Shown: piece by piece, positions 7,086-16,141 of the stretch
Layout of the letters: the number at the start of each line of letters is the position of its first letter
Numbering within the stretch: position 1 is the first letter of the stretch
IMG/VR virus record: IMGVR_UViG_3300036781_000230
Location: 1-64,000 of that record
Source of the DNA: a virus
Strand: one strand, 5' to 3'
DNA: 64,000 bases
Position numbers and translations under genes: made by a program
Notes under the pieces: model-generated
What the model was told of the DNA's origin: nothing
Seen by the model: the letters and a program-made list of their open reading frames with translations, nothing else
The model's database searches: none

Positions 7086-8738
7086 ATGCCACGCAAGAAA
7101 TCTACCTCTAGTATCAGACCTCTTCCAGCAAATGACGACAATAATTACGTTCGTCGTCCTAGTGGGATTGCTACTGACAGTTATAGCAATGCTCCTGCTC
7201 GTCTTGGTAATGGTACTCCTAATCTTGTACAGGCTGGTAATTATCCTCTTATTAGACTTACTGAGGATTATCCACTTATCTTGAGTCTGTACAGAAGTTC
7301 TTGGGTCATACGCCGCGTCATAGATACTGTAGCAAATAATATCTACAGTTCTTTTCCTACTCTTACAGCTGATCTAAAGCCTGAGCAGATAAGATCTTTT
7401 GATAGAGTAGTTCGAAAAACAGCTACCCTTACTAAATTGCGCTCAGCTCAGAAGTGGGGAAGACTCTTCGGTGGTGCTGGTGCCGTAATAGTCATCGACG
7501 GTCACGACGATTTGATGCAACCTCTTAGTTTAGACGATGTAGAAATTGGTTCTTTTAAAGGATTGATTCCTTTAGATCGGTGGTCTGGAATTATTCCAGG
7601 ACCTCAGATTGATTCTAATATCAACAACATCGGTAATTTCGGTCTACCTCTATACTATAACTGCATAATGGATGCAGGAAATGTAAACATCCACCATAGT
7701 CGTATTTTGCGGTTTACAGGTAGAGAACTTCCACAATGGGAAGTTCAGGTTGAACTATATTGGGGAATGTCTGAAGTCGAAATTGTATTTGATGAATTAC
7801 GTAAGAGAGATTACAGCTCTTGGAACATTGTGTCTCTGTTAACTCGTGCTCAAGTGCTAAGTATTGAAGAACCCCAATTAGCCACTTTGATGTCTGGTGC
7901 TGGTGGTAGTAATAAATCTTATGGAGATTTCATCAAGAGGATGGAATCCATCAGTCAACTTCTTAATAACCAGGGTCTTCTAGTTCTTGGTAAGGATGGT
8001 AAACTCCAGCAAACTTCTTATGGTTTTGGTGGAATCTCCGATGTCTATCATGAATTTATGAAAGATCTCGCAGCTTCATGTGAAATTCCATATGAAATCA
8101 TCTTTGGAAGAGAGTCTGGTCTTGGAAGTAATTCTGAAGGATCTCTTCAACTTTATGACAATTTGATAGAAGAGAAACGTAAATCTGAAGCCGATCCTAA
8201 TATGGATAGACTTATTCCTATTATAGCTCAGAGTACGTTTGGTTTTGTTCCCGACGATATCGATCACTCGTGGTCGCCGTTCAGATCTCTCTCGCAAGAG
8301 CAGCGCAATAATCTTGCTCGTGGAACTACGACCTCAATTGTTGAGGCCTTTAATTCTGATCTTATTACTAAGCGTGAAGCTAGAACTGAACTCAGAAATT
8401 CAAGCTTAGTTCATGATCAGTTTAGTAGCATTACTAAAGAAGCTCTAGCAGCAACCCCAGACAAGTTTGCTTCTGAGCTTGGCATGGGAGAAATACAAGT
8501 ACCTGAAGGGGGAGGTGATCCATTCTCTGAAGGAAGTGAAAAGGAAAAACCTGCTAAGAATAAGTCTGATAAAGATAAATCTGATAAAGATGAATCTTCT
8601 AAGAAACTCAAAAAGAAGAAAAAGAATAAACTAGCAAAAGATTCCTATCCTTCAGTTGAGAGTGAATCTCTCAAAAATCCAGTAGGAATTTTAGACTGGA
8701 TAAGTAATAAAATCAATATGTTCAGGGCCTCGCAATGA
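7086..8738 (+). CDS. portal protein (DUF1073-type)
   Basis: 550 residues, ATG with AAAGGAGG 6 bases upstream. The N-terminal half (LYRSSWVIRRVIDTVANNIY, GRLFGGAGAVIVIDGHDD) and the EIPYEIIFG-x-ESGLGSNSEG segment match DUF1073-type portals, the dodecameric ring at the head vertex through which DNA passes. The last 70 residues are very rich in Lys, Asp and Ser and probably disordered. It overlaps the next gene by 4 bases. Confidence 0.88.
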   Translation: MPRKKSTSSIRPLPANDDNNYVRRPSGIATDSYSNAPARLGNGTPNLVQAGNYPLIRLTEDYPLILSLYRSSWVIRRVIDTVANNIYSSFPTLTADLKPEQIRSFDRVVRKTATLTKLRSAQKWGRLFGGAGAVIVIDGHDDLMQPLSLDDVEIGSFKGLIPLDRWSGIIPGPQIDSNINNIGNFGLPLYYNCIMDAGNVNIHHSRILRFTGRELPQWEVQVELYWGMSEVEIVFDELRKRDYSSWNIVSLLTRAQVLSIEEPQLATLMSGAGGSNKSYGDFIKRMESISQLLNNQGLLVLGKDGKLQQTSYGFGGISDVYHEFMKDLAASCEIPYEIIFGRESGLGSNSEGSLQLYDNLIEEKRKSEADPNMDRLIPIIAQSTFGFVPDDIDHSWSPFRSLSQEQRNNLARGTTTSIVEAFNSDLITKREARTELRNSSLVHDQFSSITKEALAATPDKFASELGMGEIQVPEGGGDPFSEGSEKEKPAKNKSDKDKSDKDESSKKLKKKKKNKLAKDSYPSVESESLKNPVGILDWISNKINMFRASQ

Positions 8739-9184
8739 AAAATTTATTTGCAAATGCTCTCGACGGTCTTTACTGGGCTAGTGACTCATTACCTACTAAG
8801 AAATTTCATGACTTAAATTTAGTTATAGAGACTCCTAAGTTTGGAATGAGGCAAGGTCCTGGATGGATGTCCAGCCCACCGGCCGACTACGGCTATATCC
8901 TGGACACTACAGGTGCTGACGGTGACGAAATGGACTGCTATCTAGGACCTAACCCAGAAAGTACAATAGTTTATGTGGTTGATCAAAATAGGATGGATAG
9001 TCCTGTGTTTGATGAACACAAATGTATGCTCGGTTATAATTCCATGGCAGAAGCTAAGAAAGATTACTATGATGGTCATACTCATGGAATTCAAATCTTT
9101 CGTAACATAACTGCTTTACCTTTAAGTGTTTTTAAAGCTTGGCTTAAACATGGAGATATCTCTAAGCCTATAATTCTACAGTAA
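8735..9184 (+). CDS. inorganic-pyrophosphatase-like head morphogenesis domain protein
   Basis: 149 residues. The stretch ADYGYILDTTGADGDEMDCY, then LGPNPES, VYVVDQ, FDEHKCMLGYNS matches the InPase polyvalent domain often found beside or fused to phage head proteins. Acidic residues GADGDEMD resemble the metal site of the family. It overlaps the portal gene by 4 bases and precedes the Mu F-like gene, the usual partner. Enzymatic activity is not proven. Confidence 0.75.
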   Translation: MKNLFANALDGLYWASDSLPTKKFHDLNLVIETPKFGMRQGPGWMSSPPADYGYILDTTGADGDEMDCYLGPNPESTIVYVVDQNRMDSPVFDEHKCMLGYNSMAEAKKDYYDGHTHGIQIFRNITALPLSVFKAWLKHGDISKPIILQ

Positions 9185-9204
9185 CAAGATTAAAAGAGAC
9201 TTAT

Positions 9205-9369
9205 ATGACTAACGATGAAATTTATCGATTAGCAAAGGCTGAAGACGTACGGTGTATAAAGCCTCTTATGAATTTAGTTACTCTAGCTGCTCTGGAGATT
9301 CTTAAATTAGAATCTAAAACTCCAGTTCCAGAGGGAGTGAAATTTGTCGACCTCTTTCCTCGTCCCTGA
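9205..9369 (+). CDS. 54-aa hypothetical protein
   Basis: Starts MTNDEIYRLAKAEDVRCIKP and ends VDLFPRP. GAGA lies 6 bases before the ATG. Helical. It overlaps the Mu F-like gene by 26 bases in another frame, a coupling common in this genome. Confidence 0.6.
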   Translation: MTNDEIYRLAKAEDVRCIKPLMNLVTLAALEILKLESKTPVPEGVKFVDLFPRP

Positions 9370-10207
9370 TCGCATAGAATCTGCTTACAGATCAGCTATA
9401 TCAAAAGTAGTTATGTCTTGGATTCCTCCAAAGATAAAAGGCATAAGTCCTTCTTACTGGCTGAAAGAGTTATCTGATGTTAGTACTCGTAAAAGTATCA
9501 TTAATGCTAGTACTAATATAGCTGTAAACATGGTGAGTAGAGTCAACGTAGTAAATGTAAAGTCTTGGAGAGAAGCTGCTCTTAAGGCTCAGAGTAGTAG
9601 ATACATTTACGAACTTCTACAACAAGAGTTATCCGGTCCTGTCGGAGTACGAATTAGACAACTAGTACTAGAGAACGCTAAAGTACTAGGACAGATACCT
9701 ACTGACGTTTCTGATATTCTTGCTGAGGAAATAGCTAAAGCTCAGCAGCAAGGCACCAGGCCTGAGGCCATCGAAGCCCTTTTGAAACATCGCTTCACGG
9801 ACATTATGTCCTGGAAAATAGCTCAAATAGCTCGAACTCAGTCTGGATCAACCAGTACTGCTTTAACTAGAGCTAGAAGTGAAGAGCTTGGACTTCCATG
9901 TTTTATTTGGGATACGTCTGAAGATAGACGAGTAAGACACTCCCATAGAGTAATGGATGGCGTAGTAGTTTTTTGGAATGATTTGCCCTCTCCTGAATCT
10001 TTAGTAGGACAAAGAAGCTCTTTCGGTCGTTATGCTCCTGGGGACTGTACTAATTGCAGGTGCTATCCTCGTCCAGTATTAACTCTTGAAGACGTTTTTC
10101 AAAAGAAAAATAGTCTGATTAAAGTATATGCTGATGGTCAGATAATTAAAATGACTAGGATGAATTTTTCTAAGAAATCTGGAATTGAATCCAGAATGGC
10201 AGCTTAA
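9344..10207 (+). CDS. Mu gpF / SPP1 gp7-like minor head protein
   Basis: 287 residues, TTG start with AGGGAG at good distance. The C-terminal core QIARTQSGSTSTALTRARSE, WDTSEDRRVRHSHRVMDGVV and GDCTNCRCYPRPV is the head morphogenesis family signature (R-T, D-x-RVR-x-x-H, and NCRC ending). Such proteins join the portal region and assist prohead assembly. The next gene starts 11 bases later. Confidence 0.88.
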   Translation: MSTSFLVPDRIESAYRSAISKVVMSWIPPKIKGISPSYWLKELSDVSTRKSIINASTNIAVNMVSRVNVVNVKSWREAALKAQSSRYIYELLQQELSGPVGVRIRQLVLENAKVLGQIPTDVSDILAEEIAKAQQQGTRPEAIEALLKHRFTDIMSWKIAQIARTQSGSTSTALTRARSEELGLPCFIWDTSEDRRVRHSHRVMDGVVVFWNDLPSPESLVGQRSSFGRYAPGDCTNCRCYPRPVLTLEDVFQKKNSLIKVYADGQIIKMTRMNFSKKSGIESRMAA

Positions 10208-10218
10208 GGAGAACTACT

Positions 10219-10632
10219 ATGAAGAATTTGGTTAAGATTTTTCTAGCTATTTTGCTCGGAACATCTACTGTTTTTGCTCAAGTTGCTGGGCCTGTTGCTG
10301 CTGTTCCTGGTACTCCTGGAGCTGCTGCTGTATATGGAACTCCAATCAATGGGACTCCAGTAATTATCCCTGGTACTGTTATTCCGACTAATGGAAAAAA
10401 TGTCCTCACAGGTACAGTCACAGCGACAACCGCAACTACAGCTCCTGCAACAATTACAGGAGTCACTACGAGTTCAGTATGTGTGTTTTCTGCTGCTAAT
10501 GCTATTGCTGCAGCCGCTATCATAGCCGATAACGCATTTTTAACGCCTACTGCTAATACTGTGACTCTTACCTTTAGTGCTGCTCCAGCGACTACCGGCG
10601 GAATCTTTAAGGTTCTCTGCACAGTTAACTAA
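10219..10632 (+). CDS. putative secreted Ala/Thr-rich protein
   Basis: 137 residues. Signal peptide: MKNLVKIFLAILLGTSTVFA, cleaved before QVAG. The body is low complexity (Pro-Gly-Thr repeats, then Ala/Thr rich) and ends FSAAPATTGGIFKVLCTVN, a beta-strand-like C-terminus with two Cys in the mature chain that could form a disulfide. Function unknown; export is inferred. Confidence 0.65.
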   Translation: MKNLVKIFLAILLGTSTVFAQVAGPVAAVPGTPGAAAVYGTPINGTPVIIPGTVIPTNGKNVLTGTVTATTATTAPATITGVTTSSVCVFSAANAIAAAAIIADNAFLTPTANTVTLTFSAAPATTGGIFKVLCTVN

Positions 10633-10641
10633 GAGGTTAAT

Positions 10642-10842
10642 ATGTCGATAAATCCCGGAAGATCAGCTTTTCCATCAGACAACCAGAAGCCTTTTGAAGG
10701 TACTGAGAATTCTGATCCAGGTAATGGTGGTGGAAATAGCGGTGCTGTACTGAGTCCAGCTCCTGGTCTCGGGCTATCTGCTTATCAAGACCCTAGAGTT
10801 CCTGTAGAAGCACCACTACCAAATCGTCAAGGAGGAAGCTAG
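10642..10842 (+). CDS. 66-aa disordered hypothetical protein
   Basis: Rich in Gly, Pro, Asn and Ser (for example NSDPGNGGGNSGAVLSPAPG). AGAGG precedes the ATG. No fold recognised. It sits between exported protein and protease genes. Confidence 0.55.
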   Translation: MSINPGRSAFPSDNQKPFEGTENSDPGNGGGNSGAVLSPAPGLGLSAYQDPRVPVEAPLPNRQGGS

Positions 10843-10844
10843 CC

Positions 10845-11183
10845 ATGGCAAAAATCAATGGCGGATATAGCGCAGTTTCTTGGGGTCCTACTGTGGATTC
10901 AACTCCACATGATAATGGACCTATTCCAGAGATGAGTACTAGCATTCCAAGTTCTATTCCTGAGCTTGGAGCACTAGCTGATGCTGATCCGTATTCTGGT
11001 ATAGGAAACTACGGTAGTCCTGATAATCCTCCGGCTATGGATTCTGATTTTTCTAAGTTAGAACATAAACTGGAAAATAAACCAGGAGTTACTAACCCTG
11101 CTGGCCTCGCAGCAGAAATTGGAAGAAAAGAGCTTGGACAAGCTGAAATGACTCGTCGAAGCGAAGAGGGTCGAAAACACTAG
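10845..11183 (+). CDS. 112-aa hypothetical protein
   Basis: Disordered N-terminal part followed by a helical charged end (GLAAEIGRKELGQAEMTRRS). Could be a small scaffolding or head accessory protein given its place just before the protease gene; that is contextual only. It overlaps the next gene by 1 base. Confidence 0.55.
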   Translation: MAKINGGYSAVSWGPTVDSTPHDNGPIPEMSTSIPSSIPELGALADADPYSGIGNYGSPDNPPAMDSDFSKLEHKLENKPGVTNPAGLAAEIGRKELGQAEMTRRSEEGRKH

Positions 11184-12583
11184 TGCCAAAATATCACTCA
11201 TTGATGCTTAGCCCCAACATCTCAAAAACTGTTGAGGGTTATCTGATATGCGAGAATGTTCCACTTTGTCGAAGTGGTTTTCAAGATTATCTAGGAAAAG
11301 AACTAGAAGATTTTGTAGGCTACGAAAAATCCTGGGAATTGAATCCAAATCAATTATATAGGGTATATCGACCTAAGGAAGAAGTTCTTCATCCAGACTT
11401 CATCGCCAGTCTCGAGGGAAAAACTGTCGTTGATGAGCATCCGGATGGAAACGTAGTTCATGTTGATAATGATCAAGAACTCAACTGTGGACACGTGGAA
11501 AAAGTTGGACCAGGTCCTACTATAGATGGAGAGGTTACTCTTAAGGGTGATCTCATCATTAAGAATCCTGATCTGATAGAAAAAGTTCGACCAGAAAGCG
11601 ATCCAGATAATGAATATGGAACCGCTGTTCGCGATGTAAGTTGCGGCTATGGTCTACACCTCAAACGTCTCGACGATGGGACGATTGTGATGCATCGGTT
11701 GCGTGGAAATCACGTAGCTGTAGTAGAAAAAGGCAGGGCTGGTCCGCGGTTTGCCATCAAGGATTCTGCTCCGCCCGAAATCAAAATAATCAAGGAGCCG
11801 ATTATGTCACTAAGGAAGACGATTATCGGGCGAGGAATCCAAGCACTCTTCGGTGATATCAGCGCAGCAGAAAAGGAAAGCCTCATGGCTGAACTCGATG
11901 CTTCTGGTACTACGAAAATTGCAACAGATGCTGAACCCAAGGAAATGCACCCTGCTCACGCTTGCCTAGATCGTTGCTTGTCGGCGATGAAGGCTGGAGA
12001 TTCTGCAGCTCTTGAAGAGCACAAAAAAGAACTCTTCAAGCACATCGGTCATCATGAGCCTGAACACATGGATGATTCTGATGTGGAAAAGCTCAAGGAT
12101 GAAGAGAAGGAAAAGAAGGAAGAGAAAAAGGCTGGTGATGAGGAACTTGAGCAGGAAGAGAAAACTCCTGCTGAGGAAAAAGAAGAGACTCACGCCACCG
12201 ACTCTGAAAAAGCCGAGAAAGAGATTAACGATCCTGGTGAATCTGTTCTTAAGGCCGCTAACGATTCTGTCCGCGATTACATTCGAAGCAGCCGTCCTGT
12301 GATTGCTGTCATTGCGAATAAGGACCAGAGCAAACGATCGAAGACAGAGCAGATCATGCTTGATAGTTATAATGGCGCTGTTAAGGGTCTTAACTCTCAG
12401 GTTGGTCGACGGTCTACTTATTCGGCTCTTTCTCGCACAAAGACGCCCGAAGGTATTCCTCCTCTGGCTACTGATTCTTCGGCAGTTACCAAGGCCCCTG
12501 AGACCTGCAACTGTTTTGACGGTGTTCCGTACAAAGTCGGTCTCAAGCGTCATGAAACCGCTCATCAGAAGGGAGCTAACTAA
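11183..12583 (+). CDS. DUF2213 prohead protease/scaffold-like protein
   Basis: 466 residues, GTG start. Residues 1-200 (LICENVPLCRSGFQDYLG, ASLEGKTVVDEHPDG, RDVSCGYGL, LRGNHVAVVEKGRAGPRF) match DUF2213, a family encoded next to capsid genes and linked to prohead maturation. After the IMSLRK segment comes a long Glu/Lys-rich coiled region (about residues 260-350) like a scaffold. A protease-scaffold fusion is plausible. The 3-prime part is more G+C rich than the upstream genes. Confidence 0.8.
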   Translation: MPKYHSLMLSPNISKTVEGYLICENVPLCRSGFQDYLGKELEDFVGYEKSWELNPNQLYRVYRPKEEVLHPDFIASLEGKTVVDEHPDGNVVHVDNDQELNCGHVEKVGPGPTIDGEVTLKGDLIIKNPDLIEKVRPESDPDNEYGTAVRDVSCGYGLHLKRLDDGTIVMHRLRGNHVAVVEKGRAGPRFAIKDSAPPEIKIIKEPIMSLRKTIIGRGIQALFGDISAAEKESLMAELDASGTTKIATDAEPKEMHPAHACLDRCLSAMKAGDSAALEEHKKELFKHIGHHEPEHMDDSDVEKLKDEEKEKKEEKKAGDEELEQEEKTPAEEKEETHATDSEKAEKEINDPGESVLKAANDSVRDYIRSSRPVIAVIANKDQSKRSKTEQIMLDSYNGAVKGLNSQVGRRSTYSALSRTKTPEGIPPLATDSSAVTKAPETCNCFDGVPYKVGLKRHETAHQKGAN

Positions 12584-12588
12584 AAACT

Positions 12589-13149
12589 ATGCCAGCCTCA
12601 GTAATTCCTGTAAAAGGACTATACCTCGGCTTTGTCGGTAGTATCAGCAACGAAGGTTATTCTCTTCGCACTGCTCGGCAAGTCAAATCTTCGGACACGA
12701 ATCCTATCGCCTTTGGCGAAACGTTCGTTCTGAACGCAGATAACACTTACTCCAGCGTTAAGACCTTTATTGCTGGAAGTGGCACAGTTACAGCAGCTAC
12801 TCCGATGGGAATTGCTGCAAGCAACGTAAACATCAATCCTACCTACAATACTCAAGGTACGGATGGTGTAAATACTCCTGGCGGAGTTTATCTGCCTGGA
12901 ACTATTATGGATGGTCTTGTTCAGGGAACCATCAATGTTAGCTGCAACAATGGTACTCCTACGGCTGGCGGAAGCGTTTACGTTCGCACAGTTCTTAATG
13001 GAGCTATTCCAACTGGAGTTGTTGGCGGACTCGAAGCTCAGGCAGACGGCTCCAATAGCGTTCTCTACCCGAACTTTAAGTGGAAAACTGGTTTCCTCGA
13101 GACGGATCTTACGGCTCAGGTAACTATTCTCCAACGCACTATTGCCTAA
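12589..13149 (+). CDS. capsid cement/decoration protein (Gp24-like)
   Basis: 186 residues: N-terminal IPVKGLYLGFVGSISNEGY and S-R-T-A motif region, GETFVLNADNTYSSVKTF, TPGGVYLPGTIMDG and a closing FLETDLTAQVTILQRTIA. This is the layout of structural cement proteins placed just before DUF2184 capsids. It would bind the outside of the shell and stabilise it. Followed by the capsid gene after 18 bases. Confidence 0.75.
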   Translation: MPASVIPVKGLYLGFVGSISNEGYSLRTARQVKSSDTNPIAFGETFVLNADNTYSSVKTFIAGSGTVTAATPMGIAASNVNINPTYNTQGTDGVNTPGGVYLPGTIMDGLVQGTINVSCNNGTPTAGGSVYVRTVLNGAIPTGVVGGLEAQADGSNSVLYPNFKWKTGFLETDLTAQVTILQRTIA

Positions 13150-13167
13150 TCGGCGGAAAGGTAAGAA

Positions 13168-14172
13168 ATGAATCCCAGAGAATATCAACAGAGCCTAAAC
13201 GCTCTGCGCAGTGGGAAGGTACTTTCCGATGCCGCAGCGGCAGCAACCGGTCAGACCTTCTTGATGGCGGAACTCGCCAAGCTCGATCCAGTGGTTCGTC
13301 TTCCACTGGAAAACTACACCTATCTTCGCGATATTCCTATCGATCGCGGCGGTGGATGGATCATGAATCATATCGCCCACAACGTTGATTTTCGTGGACC
13401 TGCTGATGACTCAGCTGGTTCTCAGACCAATGATTCGCGTGTGATCGAGTACAACGTCAACCAGGATACCTGGCCGGTATTCCCCTACCAAGTTCGCATC
13501 CGTATTCCCATCGTGGAATCCCTCCGGATGGCTCAGGTAGGACGTTCTCCTCAGGACTTGCTCGATAAAGGCGTTCGCGTCGACTACAGCAAGACCCTTG
13601 ATCGCCGTACATACGCAGGATTTGCTGGACAGTACGGGTTGGTTAACAATCCGGAACTGACACAGACATCCTTGCCTGCAACTGGAACCGGTAACACTAC
13701 GACATGGAGCACGAAGACTGCCACTCAGATTCTCGGCGACTTCAATTTCATGGCTGAGACCAACTGGCTTGCCAGCGGTTCGGCTCCTGGCGCTATGCCG
13801 GATCGTTTCCTTATTCCTCCGGCGCAGTATATTCAGATCACCCAGCCGATGGCGGTTGTTGGTGGACCTTCTGGTTACGCTTCCATTCAGGACTATGTCA
13901 AGAAGAACTACCTTGGCTCGGCCTTTGGAATTGAACCGGAAATCTACCCTCTGCCTGAATGGCTCGACGGTCAGGGTAGTGGCAGTACGCAGGAAATTAT
14001 CGCGTACAAGTATGACAAGGACTGCTTGAGCTTGGGTATTCCCCAGGAAATCACGCGGTTTGGTGCTCCTCCGTCGATCGTATCTGGCTGCTTCGAGTTC
14101 CTGTATCTTGCGAACATCGGTGTAGTCAAGATCAATCGGCCTACGACCGTAGGTCTCTTCTACGGCGCATAA
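13168..14172 (+). CDS. major capsid protein (DUF2184-type, HK97 fold)
   Basis: 334 residues. Features of the DUF2184 family: LDPVVRLPLENYTYLRDIPI, D-R-G-G-G-W, PYQVRIRIPIVESLRMAQ, LDKGVRVDYSKTLDRRTYAG, and GCFEFLYLANIGVVKINRP. It forms the icosahedral shell. GGAAAGG precedes the ATG. Codon choice is visibly more G+C-ending than most neighbours, as expected for the most abundant product. A 44-bp bipartite element with a perfect hairpin follows the stop. Confidence 0.88.
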   Translation: MNPREYQQSLNALRSGKVLSDAAAAATGQTFLMAELAKLDPVVRLPLENYTYLRDIPIDRGGGWIMNHIAHNVDFRGPADDSAGSQTNDSRVIEYNVNQDTWPVFPYQVRIRIPIVESLRMAQVGRSPQDLLDKGVRVDYSKTLDRRTYAGFAGQYGLVNNPELTQTSLPATGTGNTTTWSTKTATQILGDFNFMAETNWLASGSAPGAMPDRFLIPPAQYIQITQPMAVVGGPSGYASIQDYVKKNYLGSAFGIEPEIYPLPEWLDGQGSGSTQEIIAYKYDKDCLSLGIPQEITRFGAPPSIVSGCFEFLYLANIGVVKINRPTTVGLFYGA

Positions 14173-14180
14173 CGTAGTAG

Positions 14181-14224
14181 TGTGCAACCTGAGTATGGTA
14201 TAACTCTCATACTCAGGTTGCACA
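14181..14224. repeat. 44-bp bipartite element, copy 1
   Basis: TGTGCAA, 30 bp, TTGCACA. In this copy the arms extend into a perfect 16-bp stem (14182-14197 with 14208-14223) and a 10-base loop GTATAACTCT. A perfect palindrome CAATCTATAGATTG (14226-14239) follows at once. No T-run, so it is not a standard terminator. The same arm spacing is found at five other intergenic sites. Confidence 0.75.
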
Positions 14225-14252
14225 TCAATCTATAGATTGGAGATATGACGCC

Positions 14253-14702
14253 GTGAAAATCCTTGCCCATAAGAATCTTAACCTGCATTCAGCTTCCTCA
14301 AAAGGTAGACTGATTCATATCGCAAGTAAACAAGTAAAGATTGTTCCGGATGACGTTGCTGATCATCCTGCTTTTGATCTTCTTCGTGATGATGGCTCTA
14401 TCATCATTATTAAGGAAGAGAAGTCTGACGATATTCCTGAAGGAATCAAGGAATTACTCGAAAAGTATCCTGATGCCGCAAATCATGTCGAAGAAGCTCG
14501 TATTTCTGGTTCTCCTCTCCATTTAGTTGAGGCAAAACTTGCTGCTCAGGAAGCTGAGAAAATCAATGTCTCTAAAGATGAAGATTCTAATGAGTCGAAA
14601 TCCGATGAATCAAAGAAGCTTGACGAAGAGTCTAATTCTGACGATGAAGAAACCGATGAAGAATCTGACGATGAAGAAACAGATGACGAGAAATCAGAGT
14701 AA
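14253..14702 (+). CDS. hypothetical protein with acidic tail
   Basis: 149 residues, GTG start with GGAGA upstream. The first 95 residues look folded (MKILAHKNLNLHSASSKGRL, then HPAFDLLRDDGSIIIIKEEK); the last 50 are Asp/Glu/Ser repeats. Located between capsid and head completion genes, so a head-related role is possible. Confidence 0.6.
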   Translation: MKILAHKNLNLHSASSKGRLIHIASKQVKIVPDDVADHPAFDLLRDDGSIIIIKEEKSDDIPEGIKELLEKYPDAANHVEEARISGSPLHLVEAKLAAQEAEKINVSKDEDSNESKSDESKKLDEESNSDDEETDEESDDEETDDEKSE

Positions 14703-14728
14703 AGAAAATAACTAGAAGAGGTAACTAA

Positions 14729-15466
14729 ATGGGTACGCCTGGTTTTCCTGACATCGTCGGTTTTTACGATATGCTGTATGGTACAGCTGGAGTCGATTGG
14801 CAAACTTTAGGTGGATGGCCATTTAGTGGAGCATCAGGATTAGTATTCTCAGGAAATCCTCCTTACACGGTGACGGATTTCCTGGGAATCTATCCTAAAT
14901 TTCTGGGACCCTCTACTAATTTTAGTGGCGTTGTAGTTACTAGTGGATCGCCAAACATTACTGGATTTACTAGTACTGCTGGAATTGTAGCTGGTCAACT
15001 TATAGTAGATCCAGCTTTTCCCAAAGACACTCTCGTTTTATCTGTAGCTCCAACTGGTATAGTCGTTACTCAAAATGCTTTAGCTAACGGAACTACTCTT
15101 GTTGTATATGAGACTCCTATGATACCTATAGGAGTAATAGCGATGTTCGTTACTCTTGCTGGTGCTTGTGTTATGTGTGCTAGATATCATGAAATGTGGC
15201 CTTTTATGATGTCACTGTTTGTAGCTCACTACTGCACTCTCTATATGAGAACCGAAACAGCTTCTCCAAATGAGACTCCTTCACAGGTTGCTTCTTCTGG
15301 TCTTACAAAAGGTATTCTTATACACCGAGCGGCTGGCGATGTTAGTGCTACTTCTCAGTTAATTGCAGGATATGAACAATGGGGAGCTTGGACTGAAACT
15401 CAGTACGGTGAACAGTTTATAACTATAGGAAGAGCTGTTAATTGTGGTCCAGTATGGGTGCCGTAA
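14729..15466 (+). CDS. head completion/adaptor protein (DUF4054-like) with inserted beta module
   Basis: 245 residues. The DUF4054 core is split: TDFLGIYPKF at about 50-59 and IPIGVIAMFVTLAGACVMCA, then RYHEMWPFMMSLFVAHYCTL after about 130. Between them sits a beta-rich module (about 66-128: ITGFTSTAGIVAGQLIVDPA, FPKDTLVLSV, ALANGTTLVV). A related module occurs in the neck protein at 16530-17351. The core probably forms the ring under the portal. Confidence 0.72.
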   Translation: MGTPGFPDIVGFYDMLYGTAGVDWQTLGGWPFSGASGLVFSGNPPYTVTDFLGIYPKFLGPSTNFSGVVVTSGSPNITGFTSTAGIVAGQLIVDPAFPKDTLVLSVAPTGIVVTQNALANGTTLVVYETPMIPIGVIAMFVTLAGACVMCARYHEMWPFMMSLFVAHYCTLYMRTETASPNETPSQVASSGLTKGILIHRAAGDVSATSQLIAGYEQWGAWTETQYGEQFITIGRAVNCGPVWVP

Positions 15467-15627
15467 TGAGAAAAAATCTCGATCTAGACGAACCCAATAA
15501 CAGCTGGACTGACCGAGAAATTATGGTTTGGGCAGTCAAGAACGGAATAGCAGATGAAGCCCACAGTATCTGTAAAGAAAACCAGTCAGTCGGCAAAACT
15601 TCTGGCCAATCTAAAAGGCCTCACTAG
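15466..15627 (+). CDS. 53-aa hypothetical protein
   Basis: MRKNLDLDEPNNSWTDREIM start overlaps the previous stop as TAATG, so it is probably read by coupling. It overlaps the next gene by 74 bases in another frame. No motif recognised. Confidence 0.5.
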   Translation: MRKNLDLDEPNNSWTDREIMVWAVKNGIADEAHSICKENQSVGKTSGQSKRPH

Positions 15628-16141
15628 AAAGGCAGTTTATGTAGGTATTCCTACTACTTCAACTAATGATCGAATAGATCAACTTTTAGACATGACTAAT
15701 AAGTTGAGTGGTACAAATACTCGAAGTAAAAATAAGAAGAAAAAACTTATCACAGCTGCTGTAAAAACTGCAGCAAATCAGGTGAATAACGCAGAACTGC
15801 TATATACCTTCAGTAAAGGTTCTCCAGCTAATAAGCAACCTCCTAGACCAGTCATCGAGCCTGCTATTGTAGCTCAAGGAAATAAGGAAGCAATATCTTT
15901 TGAATTAGGTCAAGCCACTAAGGCTCAACTATCTGGAGATTTTCCTGAAGCTAAACGTAGATTGAAGAGAGCCGGTATGGCTGGTCAAAATGCCTCTCGT
16001 AAATGGTTTACTGATAGTCGAAACAACTGGGCACCTAACGCTCCGAGGACTATTGCGGAAAAAGGTTCTGATGTTCCTGGTATAGACACAGCGGCTATGA
16101 GAAGAGCTATTATCTACGTTGTAAAGGATGACACACCATGA
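15554..16141 (+). CDS. neck/tail completion protein (minor head-tail family)
   Basis: 195 residues. AVYVGIP near residue 30, basic helical middle, NNAELLYTFSKGSPANKQPP and RPVIEPAIVAQ are the signature of small neck or tail-completion proteins that lie between head adaptor and tail terminator genes. It ends with a helix and VVKDDTP overlapping the next start by 4 bases. Confidence 0.68.
   Translation: MKPTVSVKKTSQSAKLLANLKGLTRKAVYVGIPTTSTNDRIDQLLDMTNKLSGTNTRSKNKKKKLITAAVKTAANQVNNAELLYTFSKGSPANKQPPRPVIEPAIVAQGNKEAISFELGQATKAQLSGDFPEAKRRLKRAGMAGQNASRKWFTDSRNNWAPNAPRTIAEKGSDVPGIDTAAMRRAIIYVVKDDTP

Noticed and set aside
13411-14223. 270-codon leftward frame opposite the capsid gene
   Set aside because: It is antisense to a clear capsid gene, is rich in Arg/Ser and has no RBS. 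Similar long antisense frames at 11966-12565 and 12619-13188 are shadows of G+C-biased codon use.
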